Shown here in pieces: positions 41,288 through 49,324 of a DNA stretch of 64,000 nucleotides (the stretch's first letter is position 1; every line of letters starts with the position of its first letter). The stretch covers positions 1-64,000 of the forward strand of contig CAZDFD010000003.1 in the NCBI GenBank assembly GCA_964504655.1. Direction: 5' to 3'. The DNA comes from JANXAZ01 sp964504655 (lineage in GTDB: Bacteria > Pseudomonadota > Alphaproteobacteria > Geminicoccales > Geminicoccaceae). The notes under the pieces are model-generated. The model did not search any database. It had not been told where the DNA came from and worked only from the letters and a program-made list of their open reading frames with translations. The position numbers were made by a program, and so were the translations under genes.

Positions 41288-42499
41288 TTGCCCGAGCCCG
41301 CCACCAGGCAGGCCGTCCTGCCGATCGTCCTGGCCGCTTGCGCCGTCGCCGTCGTCACCTTCGGCTCGCGCTCGGGCTTCGGGCTCTACCTCGAGCCGCT
41401 CACCCGCACGCAGGGCTTCTCGCGCGAGGCGTTCTCGATCGCGATCGGCATCCAGAACATCCTGTGGGGCATCGGCCAGCCGCTCGCGGGCGCGCTCGCC
41501 GACCGCTTCGGGACCACCCGCGTGCTGATCGGCGGGACGCTGGTCTTCGCCCTTGGGCTCGCCCTGATCGCGCTGGCCGACACGCCCTGGCTCTTGAACC
41601 TCTCGCTCGGCGTGCTCGTGGGCCTCGGCGGTGCCGGCGCCTCCTTCGGCATCGTCATGGCGGCCGCCGGCCGGCTCGTGCCGGACGACCGCCGCTCCTG
41701 GATGATGGGACTGGTGGTCGCGTCGAGCTCGCTCGGCCAGTTCCTCTACGGCTTCCTCAACCACGCGCTCATCAGCGCCTTCGGCTGGCAGACAGCGCTC
41801 GTCACGCTCGCGGCGATCCTGCTCCTGATCCTGCCGCTGGCACTGGTCTTCCGCGGCGAGGGCGGCGCGGTCGCCGGCGCCGCCGCGCAGTCGCTCGGCG
41901 AGGCGGTGCGCGAGGCGGTCGGCCACCGGAGCTTCCTTCTGCTCACCGCCGGCTTCTTCGTCTGCGGCTACCACGTGGCGTTCATCCAGACCCACCTGCC
42001 GCCCTACATCCTGGACGCCGGGGTGGCACCCTGGGTCGCCGCCGCCTCGATCGCGCTCGTGGGCCTGTTCAACATCGTCGGCTCCTACACCGCCGGGGTG
42101 CTCGGCGGACGCTGGAGCACGCGCTGGATCCTGGCCGCCATCTATCTCGGCCGGGCGGTCGTGATCGGGCTGTTCCTCTTGACCCCGCCGACCGCCACCA
42201 CGACGCTCCTGTTCTCGGCCGCGATGGGGCTCCTCTGGCTCGCGACCGTGCCGCCGACCTCGGGCCTGGTCGCCCTGATGTTCGGGCCGCGCTACATGGC
42301 GACTCTGTTCGGGCTCGTCTTCCTGAGCCACCAGGTGGGGGCACTCCTGGGCGTGTGGTTCGGCGGCTGGTGGTTCGACGTCACGGGCTCCTACGGGCCA
42401 GTCTGGGCGACGATGATCCTCACCGGGATCCTGGCCGGGCTCGTCCACCTGCCGATCGTCGAGCGGCCGGTGGCCCGGCTGCGCCCGGCCGCGATCTGA
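41288..42499 (+). CDS. MFS transporter (monocarboxylate/oxalate-formate type)
   Basis: The 403-residue protein shows about 12 membrane helices and the MFS loop motif LADRFGTTRVLIGG between helices 2 and 3. The start of helix 1 (FGSRSGFGLYLEPLTRTQGFSREAFS) is typical of the monocarboxylate porter and oxalate/formate antiporter groups. It would exchange or import an organic acid. TTG 41288 is chosen because GGAG lies 7 bases upstream and no in-frame ATG is close. The stop is 2 bases before the GTG of the EamA gene, so the two are probably one operon. Confidence 0.8.
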   Translation: MPEPATRQAVLPIVLAACAVAVVTFGSRSGFGLYLEPLTRTQGFSREAFSIAIGIQNILWGIGQPLAGALADRFGTTRVLIGGTLVFALGLALIALADTPWLLNLSLGVLVGLGGAGASFGIVMAAAGRLVPDDRRSWMMGLVVASSSLGQFLYGFLNHALISAFGWQTALVTLAAILLLILPLALVFRGEGGAVAGAAAQSLGEAVREAVGHRSFLLLTAGFFVCGYHVAFIQTHLPPYILDAGVAPWVAAASIALVGLFNIVGSYTAGVLGGRWSTRWILAAIYLGRAVVIGLFLLTPPTATTTLLFSAAMGLLWLATVPPTSGLVALMFGPRYMATLFGLVFLSHQVGALLGVWFGGWWFDVTGSYGPVWATMILTGILAGLVHLPIVERPVARLRPAAI

Positions 42500-42501
42500 G
42501 G

Positions 42502-43407
42502 GTGGCCGGGCCCGCGGGCGAGCGGGGCGGCCCCGCGCTCACCGCCGCGGCGCTCGTCGCGGTCGCGGTCTGGGGCGGCTCGCCGGCCGCCACCAAGCTC
42601 GCCCTCGAGGCGGTGGCACCGGTCGACGTGGCGCTCCTGCGCACCCTGCTCGGCTGCCTCCTGGCCCTGCCGCTGGTGCTGCTGCTCCGCCTGCCCCTGC
42701 CGCGCGGCCGCCGCCAGTGGCGGCTGCTCGGGCTCTCCTCGGGCTGCGGCTTCCTGCTCTTCCCGCTGCTGTTCTCCTTCGGCCAGATCCGCACCTCGGC
42801 GACCCACGCCACCTTGATCCTGGCCTTCCTGCCGGTCTTGACCGCGCTCTACGCGCTCGCCTGGGACCGCCTTCGACCGAGCCCGCGGCTGGTGGCGGGC
42901 TGCCTCGTGGCGCTCGCCGGCGAGGCCGGCCTGGCGCTCTCGCGCGACGCCTCGGCCGGCGTCGGCGAGGCGAGCCTCGCGGGCGACCTCCTGGTGCTCG
43001 CCTCGGGCTGCGCCTCGGCCTTCGGCTACGTCGCCGGCGCGCGGCTCGCCCGAGAGGGCTATCCGAGCGCGGCCGTCACCTTCTGGGGCATCGTGCTGGC
43101 GAGCCTCGTCCTGCTGCCGGTCGTGCCGGGCCTCCTCGGCCGGCTCGCCGCGGCGCCGGGGACCGCCCGGGCCTGGGCCGGGCTGCTCTATCTGGGCCTC
43201 GGCTCGACCGTGCTCGCCTACATTCTCTGGTACGGGGCGCTCGCCCGGGGCGGCATCACCAGGATCGGCCTGACCCAGTTCCTGCAGCCGGTGGCCGGGC
43301 TGCTACTGGCCGTGCTCCTGGTCGGCGAGACGATCGGCGCGGCGGTGCTCCTGGCCGGCCTCGTGATCCTCCTCGGCACCGCGCTCGCCCGCGGCGGCAC
43401 CGGCTGA
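42502..43407 (+). CDS. EamA/DMT-family transporter
   Basis: The 301-residue protein has ten predicted helices in two EamA repeats. The first repeat starts AVWGGSPAATKLALEAVAPVDVALLR. The second ends with STVLAYILWYGALARGG and the typical PVAGLLLAVLLVGE. DMT members export metabolites such as amino acids or take up small compounds; the substrate is unknown. GTG 42502 follows the MFS stop by 2 bases (tgaGGGTG). The stop lies inside a perfect hairpin shared with the convergent DHDPS-family gene. Confidence 0.83.
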   Translation: MAGPAGERGGPALTAAALVAVAVWGGSPAATKLALEAVAPVDVALLRTLLGCLLALPLVLLLRLPLPRGRRQWRLLGLSSGCGFLLFPLLFSFGQIRTSATHATLILAFLPVLTALYALAWDRLRPSPRLVAGCLVALAGEAGLALSRDASAGVGEASLAGDLLVLASGCASAFGYVAGARLAREGYPSAAVTFWGIVLASLVLLPVVPGLLGRLAAAPGTARAWAGLLYLGLGSTVLAYILWYGALARGGITRIGLTQFLQPVAGLLLAVLLVGETIGAAVLLAGLVILLGTALARGGTG

Positions 43408-43425
43408 GCGCCCGCTCTCAGCCGG
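43400..43425. terminator. perfect 9-base-pair bidirectional hairpin
   Basis: CCGGCTGAG (43400-43408) and CTCAGCCGG (43417-43425) form a perfect 9-base stem with an 8-base loop. It sits exactly between the convergent EamA and DHDPS-family genes, and both stop codons are in the stem. No T-run follows. Two-way termination is inferred. Confidence 0.6.
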
Positions 43426-44320
43426 CGGCGAAGGGCGGCAGGCCGGCGCTCCACCGCTCCATCGCCTCGAGGCCGGCGGGCGTCGGCCGCTCGCACGGCT
43501 CACGATCGACCACGGGCCCGAGGCCGAGCCGACGCGCGGTGATCCGCTTGCCGTAGCAGACGAAGCGAGGCACCGACTGCATCAGGAACACGATCAGGGG
43601 CAGGATCGAGGCGTAGAGGCGGTCGGCCTCCTCGATCCGCCCGGCGCGGAAGGCCTCGTAGATCCGCACCTGCACGTCGAAGCATTCGGGCGCCGGGATC
43701 ATGCCGGCGCAGCCGGCCCTGAGCACGTCGGTGAGCTCGAGCCCGGCGCGGCCGTTGAAGATCGCCACCTCGGGGCCGAGGAGCTCGTGCGTGCGGCCGA
43801 TCTCGAGCGCCGAGGACTCGCCCTTGAGGAGCCGGAAGTTCGGGTGGTTGCGCCGCAGCGCCACGAGGCTCTCGTCGCCCAGGCCGACGCCGATGAACTG
43901 CGGCGCGTTCTGGATCGCGACCGGGATCGGTGCGGCGTCGGCGACCCGCCCGAAGAAGCGCAACAGCTCGCTCTCGGCGAGCGGCCGGGTCGGCGGCGGC
44001 TGCAGGATCACCCAGGCGGCCCCCAGATCGGCGGCCGCTTTGACGAACTCGATCTGGTCCTCGGCCGTCTGGCCGAACACGGTGATCGCCACGGGCAGCC
44101 GGCCGGCCACGTCCGCGAGGCACCATTCCATGACGCTGTGCCGCTCGGCGGGATCGAGCTTGGAGACCTCGGTGGCGAGCCCCAGAGCCGCGATCCCGTG
44201 CGCCCCGCCGCGGACGCAGGCCTCCACCTGGCGGCGCATCGCCTCCCGGTCGAGCCGCCCGTCCGGCCCGAACAGCGCGTAGAGGATCGGGTAGATGCCG
44301 TGGAACGCGCTCGCTGCCAT
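43418..44320 (-). CDS. DHDPS/NAL-family aldolase or lyase, lacking the usual tyrosine
   Basis: The 300-residue protein has the (beta/alpha)8 fold pattern of the dihydrodipicolinate synthase family. The Schiff-base Lys166 in RLLKGESS is present. The catalytic Tyr of the YNxP motif is replaced by Gln (IQNAP, 137-140), and the GTTGE motif reads GLATE. It therefore is not a normal DapA. A role in sugar-acid or hydroxy-acid cleavage is possible given the sugar-acid genes downstream. ATG 44320 has a purine-rich stretch upstream (GGAGGCGGGC). Confidence 0.8.
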   Translation of the reverse strand: MAASAFHGIYPILYALFGPDGRLDREAMRRQVEACVRGGAHGIAALGLATEVSKLDPAERHSVMEWCLADVAGRLPVAITVFGQTAEDQIEFVKAAADLGAAWVILQPPPTRPLAESELLRFFGRVADAAPIPVAIQNAPQFIGVGLGDESLVALRRNHPNFRLLKGESSALEIGRTHELLGPEVAIFNGRAGLELTDVLRAGCAGMIPAPECFDVQVRIYEAFRAGRIEEADRLYASILPLIVFLMQSVPRFVCYGKRITARRLGLGPVVDREPCERPTPAGLEAMERWSAGLPPFAAG

Positions 44321-44386
44321 GCCCGCCTCCGACCGACCGCGGCGAGGCTAGCGGCGGGCCGGCGCCGCGCCCAGCCACATCCCCGC

Positions 44387-44441
44387 TTGCGCCCCCTGCG
44401 CCGGCCGCTAGATAAGGAAAGCGTCAACAAGGGAGGGGACC
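44387..44441 (+). promoter_or_regulatory. candidate promoter and ribosome-binding site of sorA
   Basis: TTGCGC (44387-44392), a 16-base spacer and TAGATA (44409-44414) could form a weak sigma-70-like promoter. The strong Shine-Dalgarno gggagggg (44431-44438) lies just before ATG 44442. The AT-richer GATAAGGAAA stretch stands out locally. Strength and use are not established. Confidence 0.3.
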
Positions 44442-45734
44442 ATGGCCGCAGAACGCGGGCTCAACGAGCTCTATACCCGCGATCCCGAGCGCGCCGACGC
44501 GCTCGTGTTCGGACGCCGCGGGGCCCTCAAGGGTGCGAGCCTCGCGGCGATGAGCGCCGCGCTCGGGGCCGCCATCCCCTTCGCCCGGCTGATGCCCGAG
44601 GGCTACCTTCCGGTGGCGCTCGCGCAGGAAGCCAAGCCCGTCTTCCCGGGCAAGCATCCGGGCCTCGTCCTCCTCGGCGACAAGCCCCTGGTGGCCGAGA
44701 CCCCGGCGCATCTGCTCGACGACGCCGTGACACCCACCGACCGCCACTTCATCCGCAACAACGGCACGGTGCCCGACCCGGCGGCCGATCCGATGGCCTG
44801 GCGGATCAAGGTCGACGGCGAGGTCAACAGCCCGCTCGAGCTCGCGCTCGGCGAGCTCAAGAGCCGCTTCCCGCGGGTCGAGGGTCAGTTCATGCTGGAG
44901 TGCGGCGGCAACGGCCGCGCGATGTTCCAGCCCCCGGCCTCGGGCAACCAGTGGACCACCGGCGGCGCCGGCTGCGCCCGCTGGGCCGGGGTGCGCCTCA
45001 AGGACGTGCTGCAGGCGGCCGGGCTCAAGGGCAGCGCCGTCTACACCGCGCATTTCGGCGCCGATCCGCACCTCTCGGGCGATCCCACCAAGGTCCCGCT
45101 CTCGCGCGGCGTGCGGCTCGAGAAGGCGATGGACGAGACCAGCCTGATCGTCCTCGAGATGAACGGCGAGCCGCTGCCGCAGATCCATGGCGGGCCCGTC
45201 CGCCTGCTGTTCCCGGGCTGGTCCGGCTCGGCCAGCCAGAAATGGCTGACCCGCATCTGGATCCGCGACAGGGAGCACGACGGCCAGGGCATGCGGGGGA
45301 CGTCCTATCGGGTACCCACGGCGCCGATCGTTCCGGGCAGCCCGAGCAAGGGCGAGGGCTATCGCGTCCTCGAATCGATGCCGGTGCGCTCGATCGTGAC
45401 GAGCCCGGCGGACGGCACGAGGCTGCCCGCCGGCACCCGCGAGATCGCCGCCCGTGGCCATGCCTGGGCCGGCGATCTCGAGGTCCAGGAGGTCTGGACC
45501 ACGATCGACTTCGGCGCCACCTGGCAGAAGGCGGAGCTCGACCGCCCGGTCAACCGCCACGCCTGGCAGCACTGGCGCCAGAAGATCGCGCTGCCGACCC
45601 ACGGCTACTACGAGCTCTGGGTGCGCGCGGTCGACAGTCGCGGTCACAGCCAGACCTTCGCCGCGGCCAACTGGAACCCGAGCGGCTACGGCGGCAACGT
45701 CTATCATCGCATCGCGCTGTTGATCGAGGCCTGA
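44442..45734 (+). CDS. sorA: sulfite dehydrogenase molybdenum subunit (SorA-like)
   Basis: The 430-residue exported protein has a Tat-type signal (FGRRGALKGASLAAMSAALG). The sulfite-oxidase molybdopterin domain has the Mo-ligating Cys in MLECGGNGR and the conserved CARWAGVRLKDVL and FPGWSGSASQKWLTRI. A C-terminal dimerisation domain (VRSIVTSPADGTRLPAGT onward) follows. It would oxidise sulfite to sulfate in the periplasm and pass electrons to the cytochrome encoded next. SoxC is similar, but the following single-heme cytochrome and the absence of other sox genes favour SorAB. Its stop shares one base with the start of that gene (TGATG). Confidence 0.88.
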   Translation: MAAERGLNELYTRDPERADALVFGRRGALKGASLAAMSAALGAAIPFARLMPEGYLPVALAQEAKPVFPGKHPGLVLLGDKPLVAETPAHLLDDAVTPTDRHFIRNNGTVPDPAADPMAWRIKVDGEVNSPLELALGELKSRFPRVEGQFMLECGGNGRAMFQPPASGNQWTTGGAGCARWAGVRLKDVLQAAGLKGSAVYTAHFGADPHLSGDPTKVPLSRGVRLEKAMDETSLIVLEMNGEPLPQIHGGPVRLLFPGWSGSASQKWLTRIWIRDREHDGQGMRGTSYRVPTAPIVPGSPSKGEGYRVLESMPVRSIVTSPADGTRLPAGTREIAARGHAWAGDLEVQEVWTTIDFGATWQKAELDRPVNRHAWQHWRQKIALPTHGYYELWVRAVDSRGHSQTFAAANWNPSGYGGNVYHRIALLIEA

Positions 45735-46090
45735 TGCGGGGCGGCGCGGCGATCCTCGTGAGCCTCCTCCTCCTCGGCGCCGCCGCGGCCGCCGAGGAGG
45801 ATCGGCTGGCCCACTTCCCCGAAGGACCGAACTGGGAACTCGTGGCGTCCTTCTGCACCGCCTGCCACTCCGGCCGGCTGATCGCGGCGCAGGGCATGAG
45901 CCGCGAGCGCTGGGACTCCACCCTGTCCTGGATGAGCGAGAACCACGGCATGCCGCCGCTCGAGGGCGAGTACCGCCAGATGTTCCTCGATTACCTGGCG
46001 TTCGCCTTCGGCGATCGCGGAGCCGGGGCGCCGCGAGCGCCGAGGCCGCCCGGACCGCCGCCGCGCAAGAACCCCTTCCTGCCCAACTGA
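45734..46090 (+). CDS. sorB: SorB-like monoheme cytochrome c
   Basis: The 118-residue protein has an N-terminal signal peptide (ILVSLLLLGAAAAAE), one heme-binding CTACH motif (about 43-47) and a likely axial Met in ENHGMPPL. It ends with a Pro-rich tail (PRPPGPPPRKNP). It is the expected electron acceptor of SorA in the periplasm, passing electrons to the respiratory chain. ATG 45734 overlaps the sorA stop by one base, which argues for a tight stoichiometric pair. Confidence 0.87.
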   Translation: MRGGAAILVSLLLLGAAAAAEEDRLAHFPEGPNWELVASFCTACHSGRLIAAQGMSRERWDSTLSWMSENHGMPPLEGEYRQMFLDYLAFAFGDRGAGAPRAPRPPGPPPRKNPFLPN

Positions 46091-46106
46091 AGGCGGCCGG
46101 CGGGGC

Positions 46107-46619
46107 TCAGGCGTGGCCGGGCCGGAGGGCACGCAGATGCCGCTCCTGCGCCGGCGTCTCGATGGCACCCGGGCGGGCGACGCGCACCCGCGCCACCGCC
46201 TGCTCGGGATCGAGCCCGAGCTCGATCAGGAGACGGGCCGCGACCGTGCCGCTCCGCCCGAGCCCGGCCCGGCAGTGGATCGCGAGCCGGCGGCCGTGGC
46301 GCAGCTCCCCGGCGAGCCGCGGCCCGAGGTCCGCCCAGGCCGCCTCGAAGTCGGCGCCCGGCACCGCCAAATCGGCGATCGGCGCGTGCCGGAAGGCCGT
46401 GCCGTGGGCCGCGCAGGCGCGGGCGAGCCGGCCGAGGTCGAGGCCGAGCCGGGCCGCCTCGCCGGGCTCGACCAGCGACACCAGGACCGCGGCGCCGACC
46501 GCGGCCAGTTGCCGGGCGTGCACGTCCGGCGAGCCGGTGGGCGCGGGCAGGACCAGGATCGCCCCGGTCGCGGCGGGAGCCGCCTCGATCCACCGCCCGA
46601 GCAGCTCCGGCTCCCACAT
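46107..46619 (-). CDS. dual-specificity/tyrosine phosphatase-like protein
   Basis: The 170-residue protein has the CX5R signature HCRAGLGRSG (about 115-124) and a general-acid Asp candidate in the FRHAPIADLAVP loop (about 83). A C-terminal helical part includes the ARPGAIETPAQERHL motif, typical of Cdc14-like and bacterial cyclin-dependent-phosphatase-like proteins. It would dephosphorylate Tyr/Ser/Thr or a small phosphate ester in the cytoplasm. ATG 46619 has GGGGAGGGG upstream. It is convergent with sorB. Confidence 0.85.
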   Translation of the reverse strand: MWEPELLGRWIEAAPAATGAILVLPAPTGSPDVHARQLAAVGAAVLVSLVEPGEAARLGLDLGRLARACAAHGTAFRHAPIADLAVPGADFEAAWADLGPRLAGELRHGRRLAIHCRAGLGRSGTVAARLLIELGLDPEQAVARVRVARPGAIETPAQERHLRALRPGHA

Positions 46620-46747
46620 CGACCCCTCCCCGCTCGCGGCTCCGGCCGCGACCGGGCAGGCCCCGCATGCGCGCCGGCCCGGTGGCCTGCACGGCGCGCT
46701 TACTCTATGGCTCGCCCGGCGAGGAGTGTCCGCGGAGACAGGGCGTC

Positions 46748-47698
46748 ATGGCCGTTCATCTGGGTGCCGTCAGCAATCAGCAGCCCTTCGTGTTCGAGGA
46801 GCTCGAGCGGCGCGGCTTCGTGATCCACAAGGTGTTCCACGGCAAGGGCTGGCAGGACTGGGCGCGCGACCTGGCACCGCACGCGGCCGAGATCCGGGGC
46901 GTCCTCTCGGGCGGCATGACGGGGCTGCCCAAGGGCCTGATCGACGCCCTGCCCAGGCTCGAGCTCTGCTCGATCAACGGCGTCGGCCTCGAGACCACCG
47001 ACCTGCCCGCGGCCAAGGCCCGCGGGGTCGTGGTGACCACGACGCCCGTGCTGTTCGACGACGTGGCCGATCTGGCGATCGTGCTCGGCATGGCGGCCTG
47101 CCGGCGGATCGCCGAGGGCGACCGCTTCGTGCGCGCCGGTCGCTGGCTGCAGGGACGGATGCCCGTCGGCCGGAGCTTCTGGGGCAAGCGCTACGGGATC
47201 CTGGGCCTCGGCCGGATCGGCCAGGCGGTGGCGCGCCGGCTCGAGGGCTTCGGCGGCACGATCGGCTATTTCGATCCCGTGCCCAAGACGGGGCTTTCCT
47301 GGCGGGCCCACGGCTCGGCCCTCGAGCTCGCCCGCGAGAGCGACATCCTCTTCCTCTGCGCCGCGGGCTCGCCGGGCGGCGGGGTGATCGTCGGCCGCGA
47401 GGTGCTCGCGGCCCTCGGACCCCAGGGCGTGTTCGTCAACATCGCCCGCGGCTGGCTCGTGGACGAGCCGGCGCTGGTCGAGCTCCTTGCCGGCGGCGGC
47501 CTCGGCGCGGCCGGCCTCGACGTGTTCGCCGACGAGCCGACCGTGCCCGAGCGTCTGCTCGGCCTCGACAACGTGGTCCTGACCCCGCACGTCGCGAGCT
47601 CGACCCAGGAGTGCATGCGGCGGATGGGCGAGTGCGTGCTCGCCAACGTCACCACCTGGTTCGCCGAGGGCCGTGCGGTCACACCCGTGGCGATGTGA
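46748..47698 (+). CDS. D-2-hydroxyacid dehydrogenase
   Basis: The 316-residue protein has the nucleotide-binding motif YGILGLGRIGQAVARRL, the Arg region VNIARGWLVDEPALVE, the Glu in DVFADEPTVP and the His in LTPHVASSTQE. This is a complete catalytic set of the family. Substrates could be glyoxylate, hydroxypyruvate or 2-keto-sugar acids reduced with NAD(P)H. ATG 46748 is used; GGAGACAGGG lies upstream. The next gene starts 11 bases downstream and both may belong to a sugar-acid operon. Confidence 0.87.
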   Translation: MAVHLGAVSNQQPFVFEELERRGFVIHKVFHGKGWQDWARDLAPHAAEIRGVLSGGMTGLPKGLIDALPRLELCSINGVGLETTDLPAAKARGVVVTTTPVLFDDVADLAIVLGMAACRRIAEGDRFVRAGRWLQGRMPVGRSFWGKRYGILGLGRIGQAVARRLEGFGGTIGYFDPVPKTGLSWRAHGSALELARESDILFLCAAGSPGGGVIVGREVLAALGPQGVFVNIARGWLVDEPALVELLAGGGLGAAGLDVFADEPTVPERLLGLDNVVLTPHVASSTQECMRRMGECVLANVTTWFAEGRAVTPVAM

Positions 47699-47709
47699 GG
47701 GAGGCAGCC

Positions 47710-48528
47710 TTGCCCAAGGTCGTCATCACCGGCGCCGCCGGCTCGATCGGCGGCAAGCTCCGCCGCCACATGGAGGGCCTCGGCTGGCCGCTCGTCCTGC
47801 TCGACAAGGAGAGCGGGGGCGACCCGGCGATCGAGGCGGCCGATCTCTCCGTCTGGGACGCCGCCTGGGTCGATCGGCTCCGGGGCGCCGACGCGCTCCT
47901 CCTGCTCGCAGGCGTACCCTACCCCCACGCCTCCTGGGCCGAGCTCGTGCCCAACAACCTCGACCTCGTCGGCAACTGCCTCGAGGCCTGCGTGCAGTCC
48001 GGGGTCCGGCGGGTGGTCTTCGCCAGCTCGAACTGGGTGCTGGGCGGGCTGCGCTTCGAGGAGGGCCGGCTCGCCCCCGACACCACGCCGCATCCGGTCA
48101 ACGGCTACGGCGCGTTCAAGCTCGTGGGCGAGCGGATGGGCAGGCTCTACGCCGAGCGCCGCGGCCTGTCGGTGGTCTGCTTCCGCATCGGCTACGCCCA
48201 GCGCGAGCCCGGCAACCGGCCGGGCCCGCACATGAACTGGGGCTTGTGGGGCCAGGCGATGTGGCTCTCCGACCGCGACCTCTGCCAGGGCTTCGAGAAG
48301 GCCGTGCTGGCGCCGAACGATCTGCGCTTCGCCGTCTTGAACCTGATGAGCGCCAATCCGGGCATGCGCTGGGACCTCGAGCCCACCCGGCAGGCGATCG
48401 GCTACGTCCCCGAGGACGGTGCCGCACCCGTGTCCACCCCCGAGATCGCCCACGAGGAGGAGGTGAGCCGCGAGGGCTGGGCGGCCATGGAGCGGATCCG
48501 CGACTTCCTGATGCGCCGCCGCCGCTGA
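47710..48528 (+). CDS. NAD-dependent epimerase/dehydrogenase, uronate dehydrogenase-like
   Basis: The 272-residue extended-type SDR has VVITGAAGSIGGKLRRHM, the FASSNWVLG strand and the catalytic Tyr-x3-Lys (YGAFKLVGE). Overall length and the motifs FASSN and RIGYAQREP resemble Agrobacterium uronate dehydrogenase, which oxidises glucuronate or galacturonate to the aldaro-lactone with NAD. TTG 47710 is used, with GGGAGGCAG 3-11 bases upstream; no ATG fits. It is preceded by a hydroxyacid dehydrogenase and followed by an SDR, with an SMP-30 lactonase on the opposite strand beyond. Confidence 0.78.
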   Translation: MPKVVITGAAGSIGGKLRRHMEGLGWPLVLLDKESGGDPAIEAADLSVWDAAWVDRLRGADALLLLAGVPYPHASWAELVPNNLDLVGNCLEACVQSGVRRVVFASSNWVLGGLRFEEGRLAPDTTPHPVNGYGAFKLVGERMGRLYAERRGLSVVCFRIGYAQREPGNRPGPHMNWGLWGQAMWLSDRDLCQGFEKAVLAPNDLRFAVLNLMSANPGMRWDLEPTRQAIGYVPEDGAAPVSTPEIAHEEEVSREGWAAMERIRDFLMRRRR

Positions 48529-48580
48529 ACCGCGCCCGGCCGCGCCCCGTAGAGCAGGGCGACCGGGAGCGGAGGGACGG

Positions 48581-49309
48581 ATGGCCGGGCGGATCGTGGT
48601 CGTCGGCGGCACGGGCGGGATCGGCGCGGCGCTCGCCCGAAGGATCGCCGTGACCGGCCGCTCCCTGCACCTGGTGGCGCGCGAGGCGGGCCGGCTCTCG
48701 GCGCTCGCGGCCGAGCTCGACGCGAGCTTCGCCACCGCCGACGCGGCCGACCCCGCCGCGCTGCGGGCCGCGATCGAGGCCGCCTCCGGCCCTCTCTCGG
48801 GCCTCGTCTACGCGGTCGGCACGATCACGCTGAAGCCGCTGCCGCGCGTTTCGCCCGAGGACGCCGAGCGCGACTTCCGGGTGAACGCGCTCGGCGCGCT
48901 CGTGGCGGTGCAGGCCTCGCTGCCGGGCCTGCGCGCGCACGGGCCCGGGGCCTCGGTGGTGCTGTTCTCGACCGTGGCCGTGCAACGCGGCTTTCCGATG
49001 CACGCCTCGATCGCCATGGCCAAGGGCGCGGTCGAGGGCCTCACCCGCGCGCTCGCGGCCGAACTCGCCCCCGAGATCCGGGTCAACGCGATCGCCCCCT
49101 CCTTGACCCGCACACCCTTGGCCGCCGGCCTCACCAAGAACCCGCAGATGGCGGAATCGATCGCCCGCCAGCACCCCCTGCGGCGCCTGGGCGAGCCCGA
49201 GGACGCCGCCGCGCTCGCCGCCTTCCTCCTTTCACGCGATTCGGGCTGGATCACCGGCCAAGTGATCGCCCTCGACGGCGGCCGGGGCGCGCTCGAGGCC
49301 AAGGGCTGA
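48581..49309 (+). CDS. SDR-family protein lacking the catalytic tyrosine
   Basis: The 242-residue protein has a clear SDR cofactor motif (VVGGTGGIGAAL) and the C-terminal block WITGQVIALDGG. The Ser is present (LFSTVAV, 130) and Lys148 is in place, but the Tyr four residues before it is Ile144 (ASIAMAKGAVEGL). The same IAxAKGAV variant occurs in a subgroup of SDRs, so this is not a random mutation, but classical proton transfer is not possible. ATG 48581 follows GGAGGGACGG. Substrate unknown. Confidence 0.82.
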   Translation: MAGRIVVVGGTGGIGAALARRIAVTGRSLHLVAREAGRLSALAAELDASFATADAADPAALRAAIEAASGPLSGLVYAVGTITLKPLPRVSPEDAERDFRVNALGALVAVQASLPGLRAHGPGASVVLFSTVAVQRGFPMHASIAMAKGAVEGLTRALAAELAPEIRVNAIAPSLTRTPLAAGLTKNPQMAESIARQHPLRRLGEPEDAAALAAFLLSRDSGWITGQVIALDGGRGALEAKG

Positions 49310-49324
49310 GACGCGCCCCCGGGC

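Noticed and set aside
43418..44320. Annotation as dapA (lysine biosynthesis)
   Set aside because: The catalytic Tyr motif and the GTTGE motif are both changed, and the neighbours are not lysine genes.
44442..45734. SoxC instead of SorA
   Set aside because: The adjoining single-heme cytochrome with TGATG overlap and the absence of other sox genes favour SorAB, although the two families are close.
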